Position numbers and translations under genes: made by a program. Positions 1 to 9,430 of a stretch of 55,970 nucleotides of DNA are shown piece after piece. Source of the DNA: Methylomonas rosea. GTDB lineage: Bacteria > Pseudomonadota > Gammaproteobacteria > Methylococcales > Methylomonadaceae. The stretch is taken from the NCBI RefSeq assembly GCF_024505055.1, contig NZ_JANIBL010000031.1, positions 1 to 55,970 of the forward strand, written 5' to 3'. How positions within the stretch are numbered: position 1 is the stretch's first letter; the number at the start of each line of letters is the position of its first letter. Below the pieces are notes generated by a model. That model ran no database searches, was not told the DNA's origin, and saw nothing but the letters and a program-made list of their open reading frames with translations.

Positions 1-1283
1 GCAACTCGACAAACGCTCTATCGCCTTTGTCCTGTTTGAGAATACGGTCGCGCACGACTTTGATGGGCACCGGCAAATCCCAGGTCACAAACGGCGCGCC
101 GTTTCTTAACGCCCCAGGCTTCTTCTCCAGTACCGGCAAATAATGCCAGGGATCGCAGATCAACTGGTCCCGCCCGAAACGACGCGCATGCTCGGCGATG
201 ACTTGGCCATTGGTCACCATGCGGATCTTGTCAGCCGTGACGCGCACCGATACCACCTGATTAGCCCATTGCGCGGGCACGCTGTAACGGTTGCGATGGA
301 TGTTGATCAAACACAACGAGGTCACACGGCGCATCGTTTCCATTTATGCCCTGTGGGTACATAGCCATCAAAGACGGCTTTGATCGGCATGAGCAATGGC
401 TGTTCTTCAGCGAACAAATCGGCAATCGTGCGCGACGGTTGATCGGGATGCGGGCGTAAAGCCAACTCTCGACAACGCTGGGCAAGCCAGGCGTTGAGTT
501 CGGCAAAGTCGACAAACTTGGGGGTTGGCGTGAACAGCCATTCGCTGATATTGCCGACCTGGTTTTCCACTTGGCCTTTCTCCCAACCGGACTCTGGGGT
601 ACACGCCACCGGTTCAAACAAGTAGTGGTTGGCCAAGGTTAGAAAACGCCGGTTAAAGCGCCGCTCTTTACCCACAAAGACGGCATCCACCACGGTCTTA
701 AGATTGTCGTACACCATCCGTTTTGGCACACCACCAAAGAAGGCAAAGGCTTGATTATGGGCATCAAACACCATCTCCTGGGTTTCACAGGGGTAAGCGA
801 CGACGAACATTTGTCGGCTGTGACTTAAGCGAAAGTGACCCACTTTCACCACCTGTTCCACACCGCCTACCGAAGTGGTTTCATGGCTCCAATCAAACTG
901 ACAGGTTTCACCGGCGGGAAATAACAAGGGCACGAAGGCTTGTTTGATCGACGGCGTCGATGAACGTAACTGCTTCCACGCTTTGACGAAGCGCTGTACC
1001 GCGCTGTAACCGCCGACATAACCTTCGACTTGCAGGCATTCGTATAACCGCTGTGCGGTGCGTTTGCGCTTTTTGCCAGGCAAGGCGGCATCGGTTTCTA
1101 GCCAGTTCGTCAGTTGTTCGATATAGGTGCCAAGTTTCAAATAAGGTTGGTGTTGGCGGGTTGGGTAAACTGGTTCATCAATCGTGTTGAGATGCTTGCG
1201 AATGGTGGGACGGGCTTGGCCAACTCGCTGATGGTCACGCCTTCAACAAAATGCAGTCGCCTGATTTCGGGTAGTACATCCAT
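1..1283 (-). pseudogene. istA: IS21-family transposase istA, frameshifted and cut by the window edge
   Basis: This is a DDE transposase of an IS21-type element. The start is ATG at 1283, with GGAGTG just upstream, and the first residues (MDVLPEIRRLHFVEG) are typical of the IstA helix-turn-helix. The frame breaks near 1220: the original frame runs to a stop at about 1137, while the next frame carries RPTIRKHLNTIDEPVY and continues into the main catalytic ORF (322-1140; CQFDWSHE and VYDNLKTVV motifs, then ENQVGNISEWLF). A second break near 325-345 ends that ORF early. The C-terminal part (LCLINIHRNRYSVPAQW) continues in another frame to base 1 and beyond the window. Two frameshifts make a functional product unlikely. 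The partner istB would lie off the left edge. The IS end should lie between 1284 and about 1440; TGGAAA-type repeats occur at 1337-1385, but I could not fix the terminus. Confidence 0.85.
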
Positions 1284-1482
1284 TTTTATCACTCCAGGGG
1301 TCTCCGGCAAAAAGCCGGTCATTGAACAACCTGGGGTGGAAACTTTTCAACGCTCTTTTCCCCAGGACCCTGGAAAGTTTTGCACGCCGTTTAGCAGTTA
1401 TTGAAAATATAGTGTTTTTCAATTTTTAAAGCCCCAGATAATGATGCGTGTTGCAAAACACTGTCGCAAAAGGGGCTTTTTT

Positions 1483-1587
1483 ATGGGTAAAATTCCTTAC
1501 CTGTTCAGACTGAAAAGTGTCTTTTATTTCCGTTTAGTTATCCCACCGGGTATCAAAGTTTGCTCGACTTTCGACAAATTACGATAA
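1483..1587 (+). pseudogene. N-terminal stub of a tyrosine recombinase/integrase
   Basis: A 34-codon reading frame begins MGKIPYLFRLKSVFYFRLVIP and ends at TAA 1585-1587. This opening resembles the first residues of phage-type integrases with a DUF6538-like N-terminus (YL-R-R-N-x-x-YYFR-x-x-IP). Nothing downstream up to 1828 continues it, so I read it as a remnant of a mobile-element integrase next to the decayed IS21. The resemblance is from memory of the family and the stretch is short, so the call is tentative. Confidence 0.45.
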
Positions 1588-1828
1588 GCCTAAAGACACA
1601 GGGCAAAGAAGGGGCAATCCCGCACGCGTTAAAATTCGCCTCACACCAAATCAAGCCGGTCTGAGCTGATTGTAAGCATTAGCGGCACCAATCCAAAAAA
1701 CCGTTGTTGAGCCTGACGCGTGCTCTGCGGTTGCTGCCCAGCACCGTCACCAGAATCAACCGAAAAACAATCTCCGTTATCGGCGAGTACAATGAAAGCC
1801 TCGTTGCATAGTTATCTCGGTTTGCAAA

Positions 1829-3535
1829 CTAGGCGGCTTCGTCCAGCAACTCCAAGCCTCTAAACACCGAACAGCGCTTGAACACTTCCAACTCCGGCGC
1901 CAGTTTCTTTTGCTGGCAGAATTTGGCGACCAGCTTTGTCAGGCCCTTGATGTCGCGACCGGTGGCACCGGGAAAGATGGCCGCCAGTTCGTCTATCAAT
2001 TCGTCCCTGACCGGCAAGCCGAATTGTTCGGTCATAACCCGCCAGATTTTGCAGCGATCCGCATGATCCGGGGCGTGATAGCGGAGCATCGCGATGCAGC
2101 GGGAGATGATAGCTTCATCGATGTCATCCACCCGGTTAGTAGTCAGGAACAGCAGGCCGTTGAAATATTCCAGCACCCGCAAGAACACACCAACCACGGC
2201 GTTGGAAGCCAGGTTGTCCGCGCGGCTTTTGATGTAAACGTCGGCTTCGTCGATCAACATGACCGCCCCCCAGCGCTGGGCGCGAATCAAGGTGTCCTTC
2301 AGGGTTTTTTCCATCTCGGCGACGTTTAAGCCCAGTTGCCCGGAATGTACCCGGTACAAGGGCCGCTTGATGATTTCCGAATAGACTTCGGCAGTAAGCG
2401 TTTTGCCCACCCCCGCCGGTCCTGCGCACAGCACGGTGGTGCCGCCGGATTTGCCGGCGACGATGTCGTCCATCAACATGTCCATTTCCGCGGTCAGGAT
2501 GTCGATCAAATCGGTTTGCTCCGGCGGCAGGATCAGCTTTTGCTTCAATTCCGGCTGATAGACATAAGGCTGGGTATCATCGACATACACCCAGACATGG
2601 TGATGCAATTCCAGGTGAAACATCAGAATATAGCCATGCACCGGCATTTCCGTGAACATACCTTTGGGCACATCGGCCTTGGCGGCTTCCATCGCGCTTT
2701 CGGTTTTGCTGTCGTAGCGCATGCTTTTGCCGGCCTTGCGCAGATAAGTGCCGAGAATGTCGCCGGACGCATCCAGGCTCAAGGCTCGCTCGCTGAGGAT
2801 ATTTTCGTCGTTGACCAGGCGGCAAATCCCGCCGCCGGAGGACATGACCACCGTATTCTTCCGCGTCCAGTCGCTGCTGCGATGGCTGGCGGTTGGGTCC
2901 TCGGCGTATTCGCCGGTCCCCCAACCGGAAAACTGCTCGCCGTAGCGCGCCCGCCAATCGAAATAGCGCACGGAGGCCTCGTCGTAACTGGCAATTAATT
3001 CCGGGGTTTCTTTTAAATAGCCTTTGGTGGCAAAGATTTCCGGGATGGTTTTGTCAGCCAAATCCTTGCTGCGGATAATCAGGCTCTCAACCATGATTTT
3101 ACCCTTGGTGTTGGCTTTCAATTCGATCAAGATCCGCCCGGCTTCTTCTTCACCCGGCGGGGTGTAATCCAGGCGGGTAATCAGATAAGCCAAAGTTCTG
3201 CCGGAAGGCTCGACATGAAATAACCAGCCGCGAATACCGCCGTCCAAAAAATAATTGGCAATCGCCGGCAGCAGCATTTCCAGTTGATCGACATTGTAGC
3301 GATGGCTGTTGTCGGCCAGAGCCGCTTGCAGTGCGATCAATAATGCCGCCTGATGCTGTAAGGCTTCGCCCTCTTGCGAATAGATGCCGGCCAGACTGGC
3401 TAGTTCTGCCTCGCTGAGTAAATCGTAAGGCACTTGCGCCTTGGTACCAAAACGCAATTGATCATTTAAGCTTTGCAAGCGCGGGTGATCGGTAAGCAGT
3501 TGTTGGAGATAGCGTTTATCTATGGTTAATTTCAT
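1829..3535 (-). CDS. AAA+ family ATPase with unknown N-terminal region
   Basis: 568 residues. The C-terminal third is a classical AAA+ module: Walker A GPAGVGKT at about residue 375, Walker B VMLIDEAD about 50 residues later, sensor-1 FLTTN, and an arginine-finger region DEAIISRC. It most resembles CDC48/FtsH-style AAA ATPases, which remodel or unfold proteins. The first 300 or so residues match no domain I recognise; they contain a conserved-looking SSGGGICRLVNDE stretch. No signal peptide or membrane helix is evident, so it should be cytoplasmic. It ends the transcription unit with the Fe-S protein at 3540-4895, 4 bases away, which suggests co-expression. The substrate is unknown. The AAA call is firm and the biological role is not. 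Confidence 0.85.
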   Translation of the reverse strand: MKLTIDKRYLQQLLTDHPRLQSLNDQLRFGTKAQVPYDLLSEAELASLAGIYSQEGEALQHQAALLIALQAALADNSHRYNVDQLEMLLPAIANYFLDGGIRGWLFHVEPSGRTLAYLITRLDYTPPGEEEAGRILIELKANTKGKIMVESLIIRSKDLADKTIPEIFATKGYLKETPELIASYDEASVRYFDWRARYGEQFSGWGTGEYAEDPTASHRSSDWTRKNTVVMSSGGGICRLVNDENILSERALSLDASGDILGTYLRKAGKSMRYDSKTESAMEAAKADVPKGMFTEMPVHGYILMFHLELHHHVWVYVDDTQPYVYQPELKQKLILPPEQTDLIDILTAEMDMLMDDIVAGKSGGTTVLCAGPAGVGKTLTAEVYSEIIKRPLYRVHSGQLGLNVAEMEKTLKDTLIRAQRWGAVMLIDEADVYIKSRADNLASNAVVGVFLRVLEYFNGLLFLTTNRVDDIDEAIISRCIAMLRYHAPDHADRCKIWRVMTEQFGLPVRDELIDELAAIFPGATGRDIKGLTKLVAKFCQQKKLAPELEVFKRCSVFRGLELLDEAA

Positions 3536-3539
3536 CGCA

Positions 3540-4895
3540 TCAGTCCTGTGACGGTAAGGCTAAACAAAGTACTTCGGCTAAATGCAGCGGCTTGGCGAAG
3601 CCGCCATTGCCGATTTGCTGCTGACAAGAAAAACCGTTGCTGACCAGCAGCGCTTCAGGTTCGGCGCGTAAGGCCGGGAATAGCGCCAACTCGGCCATGG
3701 CCTGGGCTTGATCGTAATGCTCGGCTTCGACGCCAAAATTGCCGGCCATACCGCAACAAGACGATTCGATCAGTTCGAATTTAAGATCGGGCAATTGTTT
3801 CAGCAGTTTGCGTACCGACTTGATTGCACCGACGGCTTTTTGATGGCAGTGACCATGTAACAGTAAACTTTGGACGCCGGGAATGGCTTGAAACTCGATA
3901 GGCCAACGTTTGCCGGCTTGCTCGCGGACGATAAACTCTTCCAGCAACAGGATTTTTTCCGCCAGCTTTTGTGCCGGCTCGCCCAAACCCAGCTTCAAAT
4001 ATTCGTCGCGTAAACTGAGGATGCAAGATGGTTCCAGACCGATAATGGTGCGGCCCGCAGCTACATGTTCGGCTAGTGCGGTGACCATACGTGACGCTTC
4101 GGCGCGGGCCTTGTCGATCATGCCGTTGGAAAAATAAGTGCGTCCGCAGCACAAGGGCCGATTCGATTCATCATTAGCCAGGGGCGTAGCGATATGCACA
4201 TGGTAGCCGGCGGTGTTCAGCAGTTTTTTAGCCGCTTCGGCGGCGGCCGGGTTGAAGTAATAATTGAAGGTATCGACCAGCAATACGACTTGTTTGTCGG
4301 CCAACTCCGGATGCAAACTTAACTCTGATTGCGTGGGCACTTGAAAGGCTTGCGCGGCGGGTTCCGGCAAGCGGACTTTAGCGCTGATGCCCAGCCAGGC
4401 TTCACCTAAACGCGCCAGCAGCGGTAAACGATTGCGCCACTTGATTAAAGGCCCCAGTCCGCGCCAACGTAGTATTTTCGGTAGCTCCGCCCACAGCCGC
4501 CGCCTCAGTGAAACGCCGTTACGCTTTACCTGCTGCGCTAGAAACTCGGCTTTGATCAAAGCCATATCCACCTCGTTCTCGCATTCGCGCTTGCAGCCTT
4601 TGCAACTGACACACAAGGCCATGGTTTCGGCCAATTCCGGATTGAAAAACGCTGCGTCGTTATCGGCGTTCAAAGCCGCTTTCAAGGCTCTCACTCGGCC
4701 GCCGGGCGACAGGCCGGGATTTTGCGTTACCCGAAAGCTCGGACACATCACACCCTTGGCGTCCCGTTCGCATTGCCGGCTACCGATACACACTGCGACG
4801 GCTTTGGCGAAATCGGCGCCATGCTTGGGAATATCGGCGTAGGCATCGCCCATGCCGGCGTTTTCATAAGACGACCAATCCAGAAACAGTTTCAT
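3540..4895 (-). CDS. Fe-S oxidoreductase with two CCG domains (GlpC/FAD-linked-oxidase C-terminal type)
   Basis: 451 residues from ATG 4895; an in-frame GTG two codons upstream is also possible. An N-terminal ferredoxin-like part carries cysteine clusters: CIGSRQCERDAKGVMCPSF (about residues 37-55) and CVSCKGCKRECE (about 90-101), fitting two 4Fe-4S centres. The C-terminal half has two cysteine-rich CCG-type segments (RPLCCGRTYF and ESSCCGMAGNFG, with HGHCHQK between). This is the electron-transfer half of glycolate oxidase GlcF, GlpC or the large FAD plus Fe-S dehydrogenases (D-lactate/2-hydroxyglutarate type). In those fused enzymes a FAD_binding_4 domain precedes this part, but no FAD subunit is encoded nearby. 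It is probably a partner of a dehydrogenase encoded elsewhere. Its substrate cannot be told from the sequence. It is transcribed into the AAA ATPase gene. Confidence 0.8.
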   Translation of the reverse strand: MKLFLDWSSYENAGMGDAYADIPKHGADFAKAVAVCIGSRQCERDAKGVMCPSFRVTQNPGLSPGGRVRALKAALNADNDAAFFNPELAETMALCVSCKGCKRECENEVDMALIKAEFLAQQVKRNGVSLRRRLWAELPKILRWRGLGPLIKWRNRLPLLARLGEAWLGISAKVRLPEPAAQAFQVPTQSELSLHPELADKQVVLLVDTFNYYFNPAAAEAAKKLLNTAGYHVHIATPLANDESNRPLCCGRTYFSNGMIDKARAEASRMVTALAEHVAAGRTIIGLEPSCILSLRDEYLKLGLGEPAQKLAEKILLLEEFIVREQAGKRWPIEFQAIPGVQSLLLHGHCHQKAVGAIKSVRKLLKQLPDLKFELIESSCCGMAGNFGVEAEHYDQAQAMAELALFPALRAEPEALLVSNGFSCQQQIGNGGFAKPLHLAEVLCLALPSQD

Positions 4896-4961
4896 AGGCA
4901 CTAGGCTGATTAAAAACCTAGATCAAGCAAAAACAAAGCCAGTAGGAGCGGCATAGGGTGG

Positions 4962-5017
4962 ATAAGCCAAGCGCATCCAGCTCTCCCTTCAGTGATTGGT
5001 GGATGCGCTTGGCTTAT
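4962..5017. repeat. REP/MITE-like palindrome, 18-bp perfect stem
   Basis: ATAAGCCAAGCGCATCCA at 4962-4979 is the exact reverse complement of 5000-5017, with a 20-base loop. It sits in the 323-bp gap between the Fe-S gene (starts 4895) and the gene at 5219. The family GGTGGATaagCC...GCGCATCC is the kind of REP hairpin common in gammaproteobacterial intergenic space. I see no gene in 4896-5218. Confidence 0.75.
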
Positions 5018-5218
5018 ACGCTCTAGCTTTGCTGCGATTGTTACATTTCCCCGCCGGATTGCTGCTCGGCACGCTGTAGCAAACCCGACAATCTGCGGCG
5101 GCCGCGAGCGATTTGTCACAGCATTGCTGGGCAAGATCACTGGCGACCCTAGATAATTCGGGCTAGCTATTTCGGCACAAATATTGCGGGAATTGGTTTT
5201 TTAACCTGGGAATTTGAA

Positions 5219-5527
5219 GTGGAATTAGAAAACTGCGTCACCCGCTATTTCATCAGCTATAGCGGGGTAAAACTACCGTTGAAATTGGTCAACGAACTGG
5301 CAGACGAAAGCCATCTGGAGAACCGCAACACTTACTTTCGCGGCTGTTACGATGCCGATCAGCGCCTGATGCTATTGGAAAAACTGGTCTACGGCGATGT
5401 GGAATTGCGCCATGTCTACGCCTACCATGCGAACGGCACACTGGCCGAAGCAGAAATTACCGACGCGGATGGCGAGATTGATGTATTGCGCTTCGACGAA
5501 ACGGGGGCGGCGTTGGCGGTGGAATAA
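5219..5527 (+). CDS. small conserved-looking protein of unknown function (possible DUF6156)
   Basis: 102 residues from GTG 5219, a start that keeps the conserved-looking opening (ENCVTRYFISYSGVKLPLKL). The protein is acidic and soluble in appearance, with alternating strands (RNTYFRGCYD, EKLVYGDVELRHVYAYH, GTLAEAEITDADGE) that suggest a small beta-rich fold. From memory it resembles the DUF6156 family, whose function is unknown. It stands alone between a REP hairpin and the convergent lipoprotein gene. The last residues (GAALAVE) end 164 bases before that gene's stop. The coding call rests on length, sensible composition and lack of a competing gene. Confidence 0.6.
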   Translation: MELENCVTRYFISYSGVKLPLKLVNELADESHLENRNTYFRGCYDADQRLMLLEKLVYGDVELRHVYAYHANGTLAEAEITDADGEIDVLRFDETGAALAVE

Positions 5528-5691
5528 TTCTAGGGCGCGATCTTGATTTGAAGTGGAAAATTGATTTTCCAACCGAAAAGACAGTGCAGATTACGGGATC
5601 GGCAAGGTTTTTTACCCACTTTTACTTGCTTGATTGCTGCAATTTCGGGTGGGCACAAAAAGCCTGTCTACCCTACGCTAATGCGGGTCGA

Positions 5692-6279
5692 TCAATATGC
5701 AGCCAAACGCACGGCGTTAGCCAATTCGGCGCTAAATCTTGCCAAGCAACGGCTTTGCGCGGCAACACTGGCTTCGGCACCGTTACCTGCTGCTTCGCTG
5801 CACTCAAAGCGCTTGCCGAGCACAGATTTATCGGCTTTTTTCAATTGCCACTGCACCGATAAGCGGCTTTGGCCGGCGGCGGTTTGATGCAACTCCAGGA
5901 TGTCTAAGCTGATTTGGTAATCGATCGCTTGGCGTGGCGCCCACGGATAGCGGACCACTTGTTCGATGCCCAGTTGTTTGGGTAAGGATAGCCCCAAGGC
6001 GCGGGCGATATTTTCATCCAGGCGCTCAGCCCAGCGGCTGTGCTCGTCCAGTTGATATTGATGCTCGCTCAAGGCGGTGACCAACTGCGGACGATCCAGA
6101 TAAGCCGGCAAATGGATTGGCCCTAAACCTAACACGGTGCCGGCGGGCAAAGCAGTGACCGACGGCGGCGCGCCGGTTTCGGCACTGAGCATATAAAACT
6201 GCATCGGCGTGCTAGTGCAAGCGGTCAGTAGCAACGCTAAAAATAGCTTCGGTAAATAAATTACGTTTTTCATATTCAT
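5692..6279 (-). CDS. ABC-type transport auxiliary lipoprotein (PqiC/DUF330 family)
   Basis: 195 residues. The N-terminus is a lipoprotein signal: a hydrophobic run ending LLTAC, so the mature lipoprotein begins at Cys 21 or so. After it comes FYMLSAE, the usual opening of the PqiC/ABC-auxiliary lipoprotein fold, then a GLGPIHLPAYLDRPQLV segment typical of the family. It should sit in the outer membrane facing the periplasm, contacting the MCE protein. It is the last gene of the operon mlaE-mlaF-mlaD-like-lipoprotein (9343 down to 5692), 26 bases after the MCE gene. The set lacks the MlaB and MlaC genes of the classical Mla system, so it resembles the PqiABC/organic-solvent-tolerance variants. 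Confidence 0.85.
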   Translation of the reverse strand: MNMKNVIYLPKLFLALLLTACTSTPMQFYMLSAETGAPPSVTALPAGTVLGLGPIHLPAYLDRPQLVTALSEHQYQLDEHSRWAERLDENIARALGLSLPKQLGIEQVVRYPWAPRQAIDYQISLDILELHQTAAGQSRLSVQWQLKKADKSVLGKRFECSEAAGNGAEASVAAQSRCLARFSAELANAVRLAAY

Positions 6280-6305
6280 CTGGTTAAATCTGTTAACAGC
6301 CCAAT

Positions 6306-7298
6306 CTATTTGCCGTAAATCAACGACTCCGGCCGCCGCTCCAGCGACTCGGTCAAATCCTTCAAGGAACGCGCGGCGTTGCGCATTTCCACCAAGGTTT
6401 GCCCCAGTTGCGCATCCGGTGCGGCCATGGTTTCCACCGCGGTCAAAGCATTTTGCGAGCCTTCCATCATCTTGGTCGCGGCATTCAGACTTTGTTCGGC
6501 GGCTCTCAACACCGGCAATAACTCCTTATTAAAATCCTGCAGGGTAGTGCGGGTCTCGGTCAAAGCGCTATTGGCATTGACCATTAGCGGCCCAATCTGA
6601 TCGTTTAGCGAACTCATCAGCCGTTGGGTCTCTTGCAAGGATTTGGCCAGCGCCGCCATCGATTTCTTGGTATCGTCCGACTCCAACAACCCATGCATCG
6701 AATTCAAGGTATCCGCCATATTTTTGGTAATCGCTTCCAACGGCAACTGCCGCACGCGGTTGAAGATTTCGTCGGCGGTGTTGCGGATTTCGTCAACTGT
6801 GGTCGGTACGCTGGGCAGTTCCGGCAGATTCTTATAATCCAGTTTGACCAGATTGATCGGCTTGTCGCTGTAAAAATTCAAATCCACATACAACAAGCCG
6901 GTCAGCAAACTTTGGGTCTCCAACCGGCCCTTTAAGCCGGCATCGATCATACGTTGAGCGTCCTGCATCCGCTGTTTTTTGCTGTGACCGCCGGATTGCT
7001 GTACCGACAAGTCTTGCAGCAAGGCTGGATCGATTTCGATCACCACCGGCTTGAAGATTCGGCCGGTCGCGGAATCCATTACCAGAGAAATTTCGTTGAC
7101 ATTGCCGATCTGCACGCCCTGCAACTTCACCGGCGCGCCGACATTCAAGCCGTTCAGCGCCGAGTCGAAAAAGATGACGAAGCGCTTTTTGTCCTTAAAA
7201 AAATCGCTGCCGCCAAAGATCATTACGCCCGCCGTCAGCAAGATCAACGCGCCGACCAAAAACGCGCCGATGGCTAATGGATTGGCTTGTTTACTCAC
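6306..7298 (-). CDS. MCE/MlaD-family membrane-anchored lipid transport protein
   Basis: 330 residues. One N-terminal membrane helix (LAIGAFLVGALILLTAGVMI, about residues 8-27) is followed by one MCE domain: FFDSALNGLNVGAPVKLQGV (about 43-62), the usual signature. The remaining two thirds are helical (repeated LNSM, LAKSLQET, LNDQIGPL stretches), expected to form a coiled, tube-like extension across the periplasm. It should be the substrate-binding subunit of a phospholipid-type ABC transporter, anchored in the inner membrane. Its start overlaps the stop of the ATPase gene by 4 bases (ATGA type), so the two are translationally coupled. It is longer than E. coli MlaD (about 180 residues), as is usual for the single-MCE proteins with a long helical tail. 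Confidence 0.9.
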   Translation of the reverse strand: MSKQANPLAIGAFLVGALILLTAGVMIFGGSDFFKDKKRFVIFFDSALNGLNVGAPVKLQGVQIGNVNEISLVMDSATGRIFKPVVIEIDPALLQDLSVQQSGGHSKKQRMQDAQRMIDAGLKGRLETQSLLTGLLYVDLNFYSDKPINLVKLDYKNLPELPSVPTTVDEIRNTADEIFNRVRQLPLEAITKNMADTLNSMHGLLESDDTKKSMAALAKSLQETQRLMSSLNDQIGPLMVNANSALTETRTTLQDFNKELLPVLRAAEQSLNAATKMMEGSQNALTAVETMAAPDAQLGQTLVEMRNAARSLKDLTESLERRPESLIYGK

Positions 7299-8086
7299 GC
7301 CGGACTCCTCATCTGTCGATTACTACTATTTTGTTCGGTTTGATCGCCGCGATTCAAAAATCGAATCACGTTGGGGTGCTTGGATTCATGCAGCAATTTC
7401 TGCGGCGGACCGCCGTCGATATTGGTGCGGGTTTCGGCATCCAGAAACACCGAGTTATTGCCGATCGCGAAAATACTGTCCAGATCGTGGGTGACCACGA
7501 CGATGGTGGCCGACAAGGCGCTGCTCAAGCTAAGAATCAGATCGTCCAGCAATTTGGCGGTGATCGGGTCCAGCCCGGCCGACGGTTCGTCGAAAAACAA
7601 GATTTCCGGGTCCAAGGCCATAGCCCGCGCCAGACCGGCGCGCTTTTGCATGCCACCGCTGAGCTCGGAAGGATAATAATCTTCAAATCCGGCCAATCCG
7701 ACCAGCGCTAGCTTATAGGACACGATTTCCCGCACTTTTTTGGGCGGCAACAGGGTGGCTTCGGTAATGGGCAGCGCGACGTTTTCGGCTAAGGTCATGG
7801 AACTGAGTAAGGCGCCGCTTTGAAACAACACCCCGGTCCGGGCCAAAATTTGCTGGCGGGCTTTGGGATCGGCTTGCCAGAGACCTTGTTCGCCATAACA
7901 AACATCGCCTTTTGCCGGTGCTTTCAAGCCTATCATGTGCCGCAACAAGGTCGTTTTGCCGCAGCCGTTACCACCCATGATGATGAATACGTCACCGCGA
8001 TTGATCGTAAAATTCAGATCGTGCTGAATCACGAAATCGCCGTAGGTCATCGTCAGGTCTTTTACCGTGATGCAGGCTTCGGCCAT
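7295..8086 (-). CDS. mlaF: ABC transporter ATP-binding protein, MlaF-like
   Basis: 263 residues with the full set of ABC motifs: Walker A GGNGCGKTT (about 38-46), Q-loop VLFQSGALLSSMTL, signature LSGGMQKR, Walker B ILFFDEPSAGLDP and switch histidine VVTHDLDS. The LFQSGALLSS.T..ENV pattern is specific to the MlaF/Ttg2A group, which powers retrograde or anterograde phospholipid movement through MlaE and the MCE subunit. It begins 3 bases after the permease gene stops and overlaps the MCE gene. The final 20 residues are polar and likely disordered. Confidence 0.9.
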   Translation of the reverse strand: MAEACITVKDLTMTYGDFVIQHDLNFTINRGDVFIIMGGNGCGKTTLLRHMIGLKAPAKGDVCYGEQGLWQADPKARQQILARTGVLFQSGALLSSMTLAENVALPITEATLLPPKKVREIVSYKLALVGLAGFEDYYPSELSGGMQKRAGLARAMALDPEILFFDEPSAGLDPITAKLLDDLILSLSSALSATIVVVTHDLDSIFAIGNNSVFLDAETRTNIDGGPPQKLLHESKHPNVIRFLNRGDQTEQNSSNRQMRSPA

Positions 8087-8089
8087 CGT

Positions 8090-9343
8090 TCAGATTCCCA
8101 GCCGGTTGCAGATGATGGTCATCACCGAGTCGGCCACCACGATAAAGACGATGGCAGTGACCACCGCCGAGGTCCCGGCATCACCGACCGCCGAGGCGCT
8201 GCGGCCGCACTGCATACCGCGCATGCAACCCGATAGCGCAATCAAAATACCGAACACCGAGCATTTCACGAAGCCGATAATAAAATCCTTCATCTTTACT
8301 GCGCTGGCGGTGCGGTCCAGATATTCGGTCAGCGATACATCGAAAAAATTCACCGTCACAAAGCCGCCGCCGATGATGCCCATCAAGTCGGCGTAAAGAC
8401 ATAAAAGCGGCATAATGATGATCAAGGCCAACATCCGCGGCAACACCAAAAACGCCATCGGGTCCAAATTCATGGTTTTTAGCGCGTCGATTTCGCTGTT
8501 GACGTGCATCGTGCCGATTTGCGCGGCATAGGCGGCGCCGGTGCGGCCGGACATGATAATCGCGGTCATCAAGCCGCCCATTTCCCGAGTCATGCCCAAG
8601 CTAACCAGGTTGGCGATATAGATTTGCGCGCCGAAAAGGGATAGCTGCACCGCGCCGACAAAGGCCAGAATCAAACCGACCAGCAAGCTGATCAAGGTGA
8701 CGATAGGCAACGCCGACGGTCCGCATTCTTGAATATACAGCCATAAATCCTGGCGGCGAAAATGCGCTTGCCCGCGCAGGGTGGCGAAAGTACTGATGAT
8801 CATTTCGCCGACAAAGATCAGCATCTCCTTGCTGTGCTGAACCGCTTTGCCGGTACTGACTACTAAAGCCTGAGACCAGGACGTCTGAGCTTGGTCGCGG
8901 TGCGCATCGACACGCTCCGGTACGGCAGAAACCAGGGTCAGCAAGCCTTGAATCGATGCCGGCAAGCTAGCTTTATCTACCGCCACACCTTTCTGCGAGG
9001 CGTAGTCAATCAGCTTAATTAACTCAGTCACCAGCATGCTGTCCCAACGGCCAAGCGCCGTAGTAGAGAATATGATTTTTTTGATAGCATTGGTTTCAAT
9101 CTGCGCCAGTACCGGTTCCAGCGGGGGTAATTGCGCATCTAGTACCCAATCTCCGGATAGCGCAATTTCCACTGCCTTTGCCTGACGAATCGCGCTGATG
9201 GCACAAGTTGGAGCACTATGGGTGGCTGGTGGTAGGATCTTTGAATTTTTCATCCCTGTTGGTGCTGATAATACGTAGCCGCAAGTATGCGCAGAACGCA
9301 GACTCATGGCAATAGCCGATAGAGAAGTATTTTTTAAGCGCAA
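8090..9343 (-). CDS. mlaE: MlaE-family ABC permease with N-terminal STAS-like domain
   Basis: 417 residues from ATG 9343, or 387 if ATG 9253 (MKNSKILPPA) is used; I see no decisive ribosome site. Residues about 55-130 look like a STAS domain (AVEIALSGDW, then IIFSTTALGRWDSMLV), as found in the MlaE proteins that carry their own MlaB-like part. The remainder is the MlaE permease: helices LPIVTLISLLVGLILAFVGA, the conserved GREMGGLMTAIIMSGRTGAAYAA-like loop (TREMGGLMTAIIMSGR), EIDALKTMNLDP and a C-terminal pair of helices. It is the first gene of the lipid-transport operon. Fusing the STAS part would explain why no separate mlaB gene is present. Confidence 0.88.
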   Translation of the reverse strand: MRLKNTSLSAIAMSLRSAHTCGYVLSAPTGMKNSKILPPATHSAPTCAISAIRQAKAVEIALSGDWVLDAQLPPLEPVLAQIETNAIKKIIFSTTALGRWDSMLVTELIKLIDYASQKGVAVDKASLPASIQGLLTLVSAVPERVDAHRDQAQTSWSQALVVSTGKAVQHSKEMLIFVGEMIISTFATLRGQAHFRRQDLWLYIQECGPSALPIVTLISLLVGLILAFVGAVQLSLFGAQIYIANLVSLGMTREMGGLMTAIIMSGRTGAAYAAQIGTMHVNSEIDALKTMNLDPMAFLVLPRMLALIIIMPLLCLYADLMGIIGGGFVTVNFFDVSLTEYLDRTASAVKMKDFIIGFVKCSVFGILIALSGCMRGMQCGRSASAVGDAGTSAVVTAIVFIVVADSVMTIICNRLGI

Positions 9344-9430
9344 TGCGGCCTAAAAAAATTCCTGATTAGCAGTTATGCTGCCGCGTCCTCAAAATCGCTA
9401 TGCCGGCAGGAAAAAGCGCATCAACACCGA

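Noticed and set aside
1428..1482. AAAGCCCC...GGGGCTTTTTT as terminator
   Set aside because: The loop is more than 35 bases and no gene ends there; it could equally belong to the IS end or to the integrase leader.
2336..2998. Long open frame on the plus strand inside the AAA ATPase gene
   Set aside because: It is antisense to a gene with clear motifs and its product has low-complexity His/Gln/Gly runs typical of a shadow frame.
5041..5140. Minus-strand 76-codon frame at 4910-5140
   Set aside because: It runs through the 18-bp palindrome and has repeat-like composition.
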